Below are positions 7,154-14,408 of a stretch of 64,000 nucleotides of DNA, piece by piece. The DNA lies in assembly GCF_029537735.1 (NCBI RefSeq), contig NZ_JARPUQ010000002.1, positions 198,608 through 262,607 of the forward strand. Direction: 5' to 3'. Origin of the DNA: Robiginitalea aestuariiviva (GTDB taxonomy: Bacteria; Bacteroidota; Bacteroidia; Flavobacteriales; Flavobacteriaceae). Each line of letters opens with the position of its first letter. Position 1 is the first letter of the stretch. Below the pieces are notes generated by a model. It had not been told where the DNA came from. It made no database searches and saw only the letters and a list, made by a program, of their open reading frames with translations. A program made the position numbers and the translations under genes.

Positions 7154-8860
7154 ATGATGAAAAAGCCCATTGCCGACCTGCATTGCCACCCCAGTTTAAA
7201 GCCGCACCTGAATGCCGAAATCGGGAGTATCTGGGAATACCGGGAAAACCCGACGGTGGATGAGGTCTTTCGTTTGGTCAGCTTCCGCAAACTCGCAATC
7301 CGCGGCCTGGCAGCCAAAATGGCCCTGAAAACCCAGTCCAACCTGGACAGCTGCCTGCAGGGCGGAAACCGCCTGCTCTTTTGCAGTATTTATCCCTTCG
7401 AACGGGAATTTATGCGGCCGGACCGCCCCTTTAAACGGGCTTCCCTGGTGGTGAAATGGGCGCTGCAGGCCCTCTTGCGAAAACGGTATAAACGCCATAT
7501 AGACAGCAAGCTGATCCGTTTGATTACCGGGATTTCCCCATCGGCTGCCATCCGCTTCCTGGATCAGATCCACACCCCTGGCGGGCGGGTGGATTATATG
7601 CAGGGGTACCTGGATGAATACAACTACCTGCTTGCCGCCCAGGGAGAGCGCCCCGGAGCGCCACAGGACGGGACACGACCGGCCTTCCGCCTCCTCTCCG
7701 ATGCCAGCCAACTCCCTCAGGAATCCGATGAAAACACCCTGTCCGGGATTATTACCGCAGAAGGGGCGCACGCTTTCGGGGATTATGCCCTGGAATTCCT
7801 GCGAAAGGAGATGGCTTTCGGCGACCTGCCCGAAGCGGAGCAGGCGCGGTTGCGGGCTTCTTTCCGAAGAAACCTGGCTATTGTAAAAGATGCGGACCAA
7901 ACGGCTTTCCCGCCGTTCTTTGTGACCTTCTCCCACCATTTCCACAATTTCCTTTCCGGGCATTCCCAAAGTTTTGCAGGCCTCTTTTCGAAGGTGTTCA
8001 ACCAGGAGCCCGGGATGGACGCCGGCCTGTCCGCCCTGGGGCGGGAAGTCCTGGAACTCCTGCTGGAGCGCGGCCCCCGCAGTGCCCGTATCCTAATAGA
8101 TACCAAGCATATGTCTCCCCGGGTGCGCCAGGAATATTACGCCCTGGTGCGGCAGCGACGGCAACAGGGGGATGCCATCCCCATCGTGTCCAGCCACTCC
8201 GCCGTGAACGCCCTGGATACCCTGGAAACGGCTATGCGCAATAACAATGACAGCCGCACGGAGCGGCGATCCTACGTGAGCAAATTCGAGATTAACCTCA
8301 CCGATGAAGATATCCGGGAAACCTTTGACTCGGGCGGCATCATTGGTATTTGCATGCACGACGGGCGCATGCCGGGCAGACAGTTCAAAAAGAAACTGCG
8401 GGCGGTACGGGCCCATCCGGAAAAGGCCAAACGCCTGTACAGCCAAATGTTCCTGACTAATATTTTCCATATCGTCAAGGTGAACGCCAGGCACCTGCAG
8501 GCCCTCCACCCCGGGGGTGCGGGGGAGGCTGTAATGCAGACGGCTTGGGATACCGTATCCCTGGGCTCGGACAACGACGGGATCGTAGACCCCTTTAATA
8601 CGTATGAAACCGCGGCAACCCTGACCGATTTCCGCCTTAAAATCATCGAGGCCATGCAGACCCAGGACAGGCCTTATATGAAAGACTTCCGCATCCTTTC
8701 CCTGCCGGAGGAAAAACCCATGGAACCGGAAGAACTCCAGGCCCTGATGATGGGCCTGACCCCGGAAGCCATTGCCGACCGCGTCTTTTACGACAATGCC
8801 CGGATCTTTTTGGAGCGCTACTTTACGGAGGCGTATCGGTTTTCGGGGGCGGTGGTATAA
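7154..8860 (+). CDS. Peptidase M19 (renal dipeptidase)-like metal hydrolase
   Basis: A 568-residue amidohydrolase-fold protein with metal-ligand motifs typical of membrane-dipeptidase (M19) relatives: DLHCHP at residues 8-13, a bridging glutamate in TAEGAHAF near residue 200, SHHFHNFL in mid-protein, SHSAVN near 346 and GSDNDGIVDP near 471. It would hydrolyse a small amide or dipeptide, but the substrate is unknown. It is clearly longer than classical M19 enzymes (around 350-400 aa), with an inserted helical region at residues 60-190. No signal peptide is present, so a cytoplasmic location is likely. An alternative start is the second Met, one codon on. Confidence 0.8.
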   Translation: MMKKPIADLHCHPSLKPHLNAEIGSIWEYRENPTVDEVFRLVSFRKLAIRGLAAKMALKTQSNLDSCLQGGNRLLFCSIYPFEREFMRPDRPFKRASLVVKWALQALLRKRYKRHIDSKLIRLITGISPSAAIRFLDQIHTPGGRVDYMQGYLDEYNYLLAAQGERPGAPQDGTRPAFRLLSDASQLPQESDENTLSGIITAEGAHAFGDYALEFLRKEMAFGDLPEAEQARLRASFRRNLAIVKDADQTAFPPFFVTFSHHFHNFLSGHSQSFAGLFSKVFNQEPGMDAGLSALGREVLELLLERGPRSARILIDTKHMSPRVRQEYYALVRQRRQQGDAIPIVSSHSAVNALDTLETAMRNNNDSRTERRSYVSKFEINLTDEDIRETFDSGGIIGICMHDGRMPGRQFKKKLRAVRAHPEKAKRLYSQMFLTNIFHIVKVNARHLQALHPGGAGEAVMQTAWDTVSLGSDNDGIVDPFNTYETAATLTDFRLKIIEAMQTQDRPYMKDFRILSLPEEKPMEPEELQALMMGLTPEAIADRVFYDNARIFLERYFTEAYRFSGAVV

Positions 8861-8891
8861 TCCGCCTTGCCATGCGTATCTTGCAGACCCT

Positions 8892-9590
8892 ATGGAACCA
8901 CCTAAGAGTACCCTCGCCGACCACATTATCGCCTTTAACCGCAACCTGGAATTCACTGGGCGGTTACCCAGGGGGATTGGGGTGCTGAACCCTTTTCAGG
9001 ACAACCCGGAAATCCTGCCGATTTCGGAGGCTTTTTACCGGAAATACTATTCGGATAACCGGCCCCGCCGCCTGATCATGGGGATTAACCCGGGGCGGCT
9101 GGGGGCCGGGGCCACGGGCATCCCGTTTACAGATACCAAAAGGCTTACGGAAGTCTGCGGCCTGCCCGGGCCGGAATTTCAGACCCACGAGCCGTCCTCC
9201 GTCTTTGTCTACCGGCTTATTGAGGCCTATGGCGGCCCGGAGAAGTTTTTCGGGAAATACTATATCAACTCCGTTTCCCCCCTGGGCTTTGTTAAACAAA
9301 GTAAAAGTGGGAAATGGGTGAATTACAACTACTACGACAGCCCGGAACTCTTCCGGGCGATTACCCCCTTTGCCCATGCCAAACTCCGGGAACAGCTGGG
9401 CTGGGGCCTGGAAACCGGCACCTGTTTTTCCCTGGGAAAAAAGAATGCCAAATACCTGGAACTACTCAATGAAGAGGGGGACTACTTTGACCAGATTGTG
9501 CCCCTGGACCACCCCAGGTATATTGTGCAGTACAAAGCCCGGCAGATGGATGCCTATGTGGATACCTTCCTGGAGGCGCTGGGGGAGTAA
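8892..9590 (+). CDS. SMUG2-type uracil-DNA glycosylase family protein
   Basis: A 232-residue protein of the uracil-DNA glycosylase superfamily (SMUG2/DUF4918 type common in Bacteroidota), expected to excise damaged bases from DNA. The active-site loop is GINPGRLGAGATGIPFTD (from residue 64), and the C-terminal DNA-minor-groove loop is PLDHPRY (204-210). The start at 8892 (MEPPKSTLADH) is preferred over an upstream in-frame ATG that lies within the M19 gene. The last 96 bases, including the stop, belong to a 130-bp sequence repeated perfectly at 13459-13588. The gene is intact but sits exactly at the left edge of an AT-rich island, the arrangement expected when an element integrates into a gene's 3' end and supplies a replacement end. 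Confidence 0.85.
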   Translation: MEPPKSTLADHIIAFNRNLEFTGRLPRGIGVLNPFQDNPEILPISEAFYRKYYSDNRPRRLIMGINPGRLGAGATGIPFTDTKRLTEVCGLPGPEFQTHEPSSVFVYRLIEAYGGPEKFFGKYYINSVSPLGFVKQSKSGKWVNYNYYDSPELFRAITPFAHAKLREQLGWGLETGTCFSLGKKNAKYLELLNEEGDYFDQIVPLDHPRYIVQYKARQMDAYVDTFLEALGE

Positions 9591-9642
9591 GGGCACTGTT
9601 GCGCGGGCGTTCGACTCCCGGAGGTGGAGCCGACAATAGGAG
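9495..9642 (+). repeat. Left direct repeat flanking the AT-rich island
   Basis: 9495-9624 is identical to 13459-13588 (130 bases). The next 18 bases match at 14 positions, and all four differences are transitions. The copy covers the end of the glycosylase gene and 34 bases beyond its stop. To its right the sequence turns AT-rich at once. Confidence 0.95.
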
Positions 9643-9674
9643 TGTAAGTACCCCTTAAATTGATTTTATATATT

Positions 9675-12359
9675 TCAGAATTTATATGAAAATAACAACA
9701 TAACAATTCTTGGCATAATTGCCGTACTTTGATCTTTAATAAGAAAATCACTAAAGGTATTCTTATTAATTGACTGCGCATCAAACAGGTTGAATGCTTT
9801 TATTTCAATACCGAATGGACTATTCTCCTTTTTATAAAAAATAGAAGCATTTGCTAATTCAAATCTATTAGTTAAACCTGCTGTCTGATTTTGGTAGTTA
9901 TAACTTGATATTTCGAATTTGAGATCAAAGCTTGATAGAAAATGATATTCAGTAGAAAAGAAAAATTCATTATTGAGAAAGCTATTTTTATTAAAATTGC
10001 TCAAATATTGTGTTGGCGCATATTCGTATGCAAAAGTAAAATTTGGCCAGTTATCAAAAAGAGTTTCAATTTGTCCTCTCAGGGTAAGGGACCTCGAAAT
10101 ATTTTTTGTGGTTCGATTATTAATAATTTGAAAAAACTCTCTATGACTGCCCCTGGACCGAATTCCTAGCTTAATTGGCTTGATAGTCTTAGTTACACTC
10201 AATCGACCTGAGTATTGATCCTCAGGCATATCGAACATAACTAGAGTAGTGAACTGATCAATCCCTTCTAATTCAGTTGCAGTTTTGATTCCTTGGGTTT
10301 TTTTGTTGTAGCCCAAATTGGCATTAATAGTGTAACCTCTAAAGAGGCTAAACTTATTGTAGGCTATAGAAAATTCATGATAGCGAGCGTTTGTTAGTAT
10401 TTGGTTCCCTCGGAATACTGTATTGAAACCTTTGAGTAAAAAGTTGTTGGTTAAGTATTCATGTCGAGGAAATCTTACTCTAGTCGCATACTTAAATTGC
10501 AATTTTTCACTTTTATTTAACTCTGCCTCTATTCCCAACTGAGGCAGCAAATAAGAAGTGTCATTAGAATATCCATTTTCGGGCTGTTGATTTTTCCACC
10601 AGTACTTATGATGAAAAACACCTGATTTTATCGTGAAAATGTCAAGAAGGAGTTTATACTCAATTCCAACAATGAAATCGTTTAAGGCGTAATTGCTTTT
10701 ATTGCCAAACCCAAAATTAGAAAAGTTATTGATTTCCCCATTTGTGAGGACTTGCTCCTCTTGCGAGGAGAAATGCTCTGACATCAGACTGTAACCAACC
10801 GATGAATAAATGTGGTTGTAATTATTTAAAACCCAGTAATCTTTGATTAGCATATCGAATGCTAGATTCTGCGTTTCTAAAGTCTGTCTTACATCATAAA
10901 TCAGATCCTGTTCAAGGGGTATCAAATTATTCAGATAAGGTTCATCAGAAAGCCAAGAATTATTGGGTTCATTTTCCGCATATTCCAACGAAACTTCCGA
11001 ACTCAAGGTATGGTTTCTGTTGAATTTCCTGCTGTATTCCACATTATTTTTGATATTGATTGCCTCCAAATTGCCTTTCGTTCTGAAAACATTCGTACTA
11101 TCTGCTACTACACTATTCAATAGGCCAGTAATGTCATTTCGGGATAGTTTTGCAAAGGAATGGAAAGCGAAATCTTCGTTAAGGCTAGGTTGATATTCTA
11201 TCCCAAGCTTGCCGAGAATAAAGAAGTTGTTAAAAAATTCAGAACGAGTTCTATTTTCTATGAGTTGTGAGTCATTATTGAGATATTCATTTATGGTTAC
11301 ATGCCTTTTAGTAATATTTCTGTCATCAAAAAAAACATAAGTGTTTAGTTGAGCTTTCGAACCCATTGACTGACGTAAATTCACGGCTGCAAATCTATCT
11401 GTACTTGAGTTAAAGTCCTTGTTGGAAAGAAATCTTGAGAAATCATCGTTCAGGAGTGCTGAATAACTTTTAATGTCTCTCATTAGTTTTCCAAACCCTC
11501 CTTCAAATTCGATATAGTCTTTCAATTCAAAGGAGTTGTTCCCGGTGTTATTGAAATCTCCAATGAAGTTAATGTTTGTTCTTGGGCTATAATAAAAAGT
11601 GCTTGAATGAGCACTATACCGTTCCTTATATCCTGCGCCACTTTCTAAATCGCCAAAAATGAATTTCTTTTTATTTTCTTTTAGCTTAATGTTTAACACT
11701 ATTTCTTCACTATCAACAAGGTTTTTGAGAAAAGCTATTCTATTATAATTATCCAGTACTTCAACTTTGTCAACCACATCTGCTGGAATGTTATTCACAG
11801 CTAATTTGCTATTTCCTGTAAAAAACAATTCATTCTCAACTAATACAGAGGTTATCCTTTTACCATTGATGTCAACGTTACCCTCACGATCCACTTCAAT
11901 TCCCGGCAACTGCTTTAGAACCTCCCTTAGTTTACGTTCCTCACCTGTAGTAAAGGCATCAACATTGTAGATTATTGTATCTTCTTTAATTTCTATTGGG
12001 ATTTTGTAATCAAGAACTACTTCATCAAGTTGATTGATGAATGGATGGAGAATAATATCCTTGGTTTGTGAATTATTTGCTATGATGAGAAGAGACAATT
12101 TCTTGTAGCCGATATAGCTAATATCAATGGTATATTGAATTCCTTTTCTTAGTCTTAAGGAATATGATCCATCTTCGGCACTAATAGAGAATTTGGTTTC
12201 TTCGTCTTGGGAATTAGGAAAGGCAAGAATATTGGCGTTAGGCAAAGGTGTTCCCACACTATCAAGAACTTTACCTTCATACACAACATGTTGAGAAATA
12301 GATAAATTAATACCGCATAAAAACGATAGAAATAAAAATTTGGTTTTAATTGAAAACAC
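9675..12359 (-). CDS. CarboxypepD_reg-like/TonB-like outer-membrane protein, island copy
   Basis: The 894-residue product begins with a signal peptide (FLFLSFLCGINLSIS), followed by a carboxypeptidase-regulatory-like domain (VYEGKVLDSVGTPLPNAN..., about residues 25-110). A plug-like region follows with REVLKQLPGIEVDREGNVDING and a VLVENELFF stretch, and then a long barrel ending MLLFSYKF. It is homologous to the 882-residue protein at 2436-5084 but strongly diverged and encoded in AT-rich codons, so it was not produced by recent local duplication. It lies 13 bases after the GLPGLI gene, in the same operon order as cassette 1. A role as receptor or exporter for the neighbouring peptide is inference. 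Confidence 0.85.
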   Translation of the reverse strand: MFSIKTKFLFLSFLCGINLSISQHVVYEGKVLDSVGTPLPNANILAFPNSQDEETKFSISAEDGSYSLRLRKGIQYTIDISYIGYKKLSLLIIANNSQTKDIILHPFINQLDEVVLDYKIPIEIKEDTIIYNVDAFTTGEERKLREVLKQLPGIEVDREGNVDINGKRITSVLVENELFFTGNSKLAVNNIPADVVDKVEVLDNYNRIAFLKNLVDSEEIVLNIKLKENKKKFIFGDLESGAGYKERYSAHSSTFYYSPRTNINFIGDFNNTGNNSFELKDYIEFEGGFGKLMRDIKSYSALLNDDFSRFLSNKDFNSSTDRFAAVNLRQSMGSKAQLNTYVFFDDRNITKRHVTINEYLNNDSQLIENRTRSEFFNNFFILGKLGIEYQPSLNEDFAFHSFAKLSRNDITGLLNSVVADSTNVFRTKGNLEAINIKNNVEYSRKFNRNHTLSSEVSLEYAENEPNNSWLSDEPYLNNLIPLEQDLIYDVRQTLETQNLAFDMLIKDYWVLNNYNHIYSSVGYSLMSEHFSSQEEQVLTNGEINNFSNFGFGNKSNYALNDFIVGIEYKLLLDIFTIKSGVFHHKYWWKNQQPENGYSNDTSYLLPQLGIEAELNKSEKLQFKYATRVRFPRHEYLTNNFLLKGFNTVFRGNQILTNARYHEFSIAYNKFSLFRGYTINANLGYNKKTQGIKTATELEGIDQFTTLVMFDMPEDQYSGRLSVTKTIKPIKLGIRSRGSHREFFQIINNRTTKNISRSLTLRGQIETLFDNWPNFTFAYEYAPTQYLSNFNKNSFLNNEFFFSTEYHFLSSFDLKFEISSYNYQNQTAGLTNRFELANASIFYKKENSPFGIEIKAFNLFDAQSINKNTFSDFLIKDQSTAIMPRIVMLLFSYKF

Positions 12360-12372
12360 AAAAAAGTTAACA

Positions 12373-13110
12373 CTAATTGTTGCGCGAAGGTAGCTTAGAT
12401 AGATAGTCTTTCCCCGACTTTTTATATTCTTCGGTCGACATAATATTTTTAGGATTCGGCCAAATCAGTTCCATTTCCTTGGTTTGATTTAATTTAATCT
12501 TTTGTGCAGTATAACTAATAATTGGTCCATGAAATTCCAGTACTAAACCGGGTAGCTGGCACACATAGTCACGAGGGCCTAGTTTTAAGGGGATTTCAGG
12601 ACAATACCAAGCAATTACTTCAATATCGCCGACAGGAGCAGAGACTATGTGATATGCTTTATACACTTTAAATTTCCCAATAAACTTGCTCTCGTTGGTT
12701 AAATTCCAAACTACATCATTCTTTTCGATTTCCGTAAATAGCGTTCTATTCTCAACGCTTCGCTCCAAAAGTTGGTAGCAAGAATCCAATTTGGTGTAGT
12801 AGGTTCCATTGTTTGCCAATATGGACGCTGCTCCATATGCCATTTCCTCTCCATCAAGAGAAATAGTCTTGATTTCATTAAAAATGGCAATGTCCTTGTT
12901 AAAAGTCAGCTTCATACTAATACTGGACATTCCTTTGGCAGCCAGATCATAGAATCCAATAGATTTATTTGGATTTGCCTTGTTTTGATCTACAAGCCGC
13001 TTATAAAAATTATCCATGTCGAGATTATACAATATTTCGCCATTATTCACTTGACAATAGCCGATTTGGAGAACTAATGAACATCCTAATAATATCAATA
13101 ACTGCTTCAT
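12373..13110 (-). CDS. GLPGLI family protein, island copy
   Basis: A secreted 245-residue protein with signal peptide MKQLLILLGCSLVLQIGYC. The diagnostic block reads AWYCPEIPLKLGP, then QLPGL at residues 185-189, matching VWYTPELPVQLGP and GLPGL in the product of 1694-2458. A downstream tail, ELIWPNPKNIMSTEEY, also resembles the cassette 1 protein (MTLEAY). The gene sits between a 15-bp-stem hairpin and the outer-membrane gene. The motif deviates from the consensus (Q for the first G), but the context leaves little doubt about the family. The family's biochemical function is unknown. Confidence 0.85.
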   Translation of the reverse strand: MKQLLILLGCSLVLQIGYCQVNNGEILYNLDMDNFYKRLVDQNKANPNKSIGFYDLAAKGMSSISMKLTFNKDIAIFNEIKTISLDGEEMAYGAASILANNGTYYTKLDSCYQLLERSVENRTLFTEIEKNDVVWNLTNESKFIGKFKVYKAYHIVSAPVGDIEVIAWYCPEIPLKLGPRDYVCQLPGLVLEFHGPIISYTAQKIKLNQTKEMELIWPNPKNIMSTEEYKKSGKDYLSKLPSRNN

Positions 13111-13124
13111 ACGTCATTACATTT

Positions 13125-13166
13125 TTCAACAGGAGTGCTTGAAGGACTGACAGCACTCCTGTTGAA
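13125..13166 (-). promoter_or_regulatory. Intercistronic hairpin between island peptide ORF and GLPGLI gene
   Basis: TTCAACAGGAGTGCT (13125-13139) and its perfect complement AGCACTCCTGTTGAA (13152-13166) flank a 12-base loop. This 15-bp stem lies in the 85 bases between the peptide stop and the GLPGLI start. No long U-tract follows on the minus strand (GAAAAATG), so it looks more like an mRNA-stabilising or processing hairpin than a full terminator. Cassette 1 has a terminator-like hairpin at the same junction. Confidence 0.75.
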
Positions 13167-13195
13167 TTTAAATCCACACTTTACTGTTGGTTCAT

Positions 13196-13402
13196 TCAAG
13201 CACTGTAATTATACTCCCAAATTTTTGCTGCAGTAAATCCATCTGACCCTCCATTGTCCCAGTAGTATTCTACCGCATCCCAGGCGTAGTCCTCGCAAGC
13301 GTTAAAAAACACCTTAATGGTTGAAGAAGCAGTCAGATTAGGCACAAAAAATAGGCTTAACACTACAACGGCAATAAATTTTTTAAAATAAAATAATTTT
13401 AA
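13196..13402 (-). CDS. Small secreted peptide ORF without a canonical start codon (island peptide)
   Basis: A 68-codon open frame ends at 13196, upstream of the GLPGLI gene. It encodes a lysine-containing hydrophobic leader (KKFIAVVVLSLFFVP...TASS), which is a convincing signal peptide, and then about 42 acidic, aromatic-rich residues with three Trp, six Tyr and one Cys (VFFNACEDYAW... ending EYNYSA). No in-frame ATG or usable GTG/TTG precedes the leader: the frame opens after a TAA with TTA AAA TTA. Only ATT (Ile10) or an internal GTG (Val14) could start it. It is therefore either read from a rare start or is a relic that has lost its ATG. Its place, upstream of the hairpin and GLPGLI gene, matches the two small proteins of cassette 1. 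Confidence 0.5.
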   Translation of the reverse strand, partial: LKLFYFKKFIAVVVLSLFFVPNLTASSTIKVFFNACEDYAWDAVEYYWDNGGSDGFTAAKIWEYNYSA

Positions 13403-13458
13403 TTAAACATTAACAAATAAAAACCTACTAAAAAAAGAAAAAGATTACAAAATAAAAC

Positions 13459-13606
13459 ATTGTGCCCCTGGACCACCCCAGGTATATTGTGCAGTACAAA
13501 GCCCGGCAGATGGATGCCTATGTGGATACCTTCCTGGAGGCGCTGGGGGAGTAAGGGCACTGTTGCGCGGGCGTTCGACTCCCGGAGGCGAAACCGACGA
13601 TAGGAG
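13459..13606 (+). repeat. Right direct repeat: orphan 3' end of the DNA glycosylase gene
   Basis: 130 bases identical to 9495-9624, then a diverged 18-base tail (14 matches). It begins mid-codon in the glycosylase reading frame, directly after AT-rich island sequence, and has no gene upstream, so it is a non-coding fragment displaced by the insertion. What follows at 13607 is presumably the original downstream flank. Confidence 0.95.
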
Positions 13607-13655
13607 GTTCACGAATACCTTAAAAGAAAATAATTAAGCACATGAGTAAACGAAA

Positions 13656-13679
13656 AAAGCCACCCGAAGGTGGCTTTTG
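13656..13679. terminator. Bidirectional hairpin terminator
   Basis: AAAAGCCACC, loop CGAA, GGTGGCTTTT: a 10-bp perfect stem with A- and T-runs, able to stop transcription from either side. By position it may have been the original terminator of the DNA glycosylase gene before the island inserted. Confidence 0.7.
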
Positions 13680-13681
13680 AA

Positions 13682-13827
13682 GTGGAGCCGGAGAGGTTAC
13701 CTCGCTGCGCTCGGTGCTCCCTTCGGCTCCCATCCTGCAATTGGAAACCCTGCCCTGGCAAAGCCAGGGCGGTTTCGCGTTCCCGATCTCCGCGATCAAG
13801 CGAGCTTGACGCGTATCCCGGAAACAC
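13682..13827. other. Structured non-coding spacer beside the tmRNA gene
   Basis: No convincing gene. GTGGAGCCGGAG at 13682-13693 repeats the sequence at the tmRNA 3' end (13867-13878) exactly, and GGAGCCG is mirrored by CGGCTCC a few tens of bases on. A second hairpin, GCCCTGGC AAA GCCAGGGC, lies around 13758-13776. The stretch looks like decayed tmRNA-end or REP-like sequence, consistent with earlier insertions next to ssrA. Open frames here run antisense through hairpins and are not believable. Confidence 0.45.
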
Positions 13828-13857
13828 AAAACCCCGCCAGATGCCTGGCGGGGTTTT
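13828..13857 (-). terminator. tmRNA terminator
   Basis: CCCCGCCAG, loop ATGC, CTGGCGGGG flanked by AAAA and TTTT: a 9-bp GC-rich stem 10 bases beyond the tmRNA 3' end on the minus strand. Confidence 0.85.
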
Positions 13858-13867
13858 CGCTTGATTG

Positions 13868-14264
13868 TGGAGCCGGAGGGAGTCGAACCCTCGTCCAAAC
13901 AAGCAATAACCATGCTTTCTACATGCTTAGTTTTTGTTTGATTGTCGGCGCGTAACTGACCAAAAACCGCCTATTACGCGCTTAGCTTCTTTGTTTTGAT
14001 GCGGCTATCGAAGCCATAACCGCACGATGTTGACTTTTATGGTGCCCCCGGTAGGGTCGCCGTCAACAAGGGCTACCCGGGGACATTCAGCTTTCCCGCC
14101 TTGCGGGACTAGGCCAAGACTTACTGTAATTCAGTCTGTTAGGCAGCTAAAGCGTAGTTAGACTCGCCATTTAAAAAAGTTGAGTTATGAGATTAACGAG
14201 CTGTATCCCAGCGCTCGGCATGCTTACATAGCCATTGGTCTCGCTGTCAAAACCAGTCGGCCCC
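13868..14264 (-). ncRNA. ssrA: Transfer-messenger RNA (tmRNA)
   Basis: A 397-base tmRNA that rescues stalled ribosomes. The 5' end GGGGCCG pairs with CGGCTCC near the 3' end, including the G3-U70 wobble that marks an alanine acceptor, and the T-arm is GAGGG-TTCGACT-CCCTC. The mRNA-like part (14168 down to 14139) reads GGC GAG TCT AAC TAC GCT TTA GCT GCC TAA, giving the tag GESNYALAA after the tRNA-carried alanine. This is one substitution from the GENNYALAA tag I recall for flavobacteria. CCA is not fully encoded. It is transcribed divergently from the dehydrogenase-like gene at 14409. Confidence 0.95.
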
Positions 14265-14295
14265 ATATTTTCAAAGAACGCCCTTTCGGGGTGGG

Positions 14296-14303
14296 CAAAG
14301 GTA
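14296..14303 (-). promoter_or_regulatory. tmRNA -7 promoter box (TACCTTTG)
   Basis: The minus strand reads TACCTTTG, an exact TAnnTTTG box, 32 bases before the mature 5' end. This leaves a short leader for RNase P to remove. Confidence 0.7.
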
Positions 14304-14408
14304 CACATTTCCTTCTCACTTCCACTCAGAAGGGATTCCTCCGCCAACGTTTGCGTACCCTTGGGAATCCTTCTATTTTTGCCCAAATTCCATACCAAAC
14401 TCCCACAG

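Larger units (their letters stand above)
9495..13606. mobile_element. AT-rich genomic island with GLPGLI/outer-membrane cassette between 130-bp direct repeats
   Basis: About 3.9 kb of AT-rich DNA (hand count of row 10021-10080: 19 of 60 G/C, against 39 of 60 in row 3901-3960) with AT-rich codons lies between perfect 130-bp direct repeats of the glycosylase 3' end. It holds three open frames on the minus strand: a small secreted peptide, a GLPGLI protein and a TonB-like outer-membrane protein. No integrase, transposase or terminal inverted repeats are visible. The intact gene on the left and its orphan 3' fragment on the right are what a single crossover of a circular molecule, or a site-specific insertion into the gene end, would leave. 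Confidence 0.85.

Noticed and set aside
8772-8891. Upstream start for the SMUG2-type glycosylase (272 aa)
   Set aside because: The 40 extra residues overlap the preceding dipeptidase gene and lack family similarity; ATG 8892 gives a normal protein.
9603-9624. GTTCGACTCCC taken as a tRNA T-arm and the repeat as a tRNA-targeted att site
   Set aside because: The arm does not pair properly (a C-C clash in the stem) and no acceptor stem is present; the sequence lies at the end of a protein gene.
13609-13913. Overlapping 97-codon frames between the island and the tmRNA gene
   Set aside because: They run through two terminator hairpins and partial tmRNA sequence, which is non-coding structure.
14235-14408. 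Longer version of the dehydrogenase-like protein starting at 14235
   Set aside because: It would be translated from within the tmRNA gene and its promoter; the family N-terminus begins at 14409.
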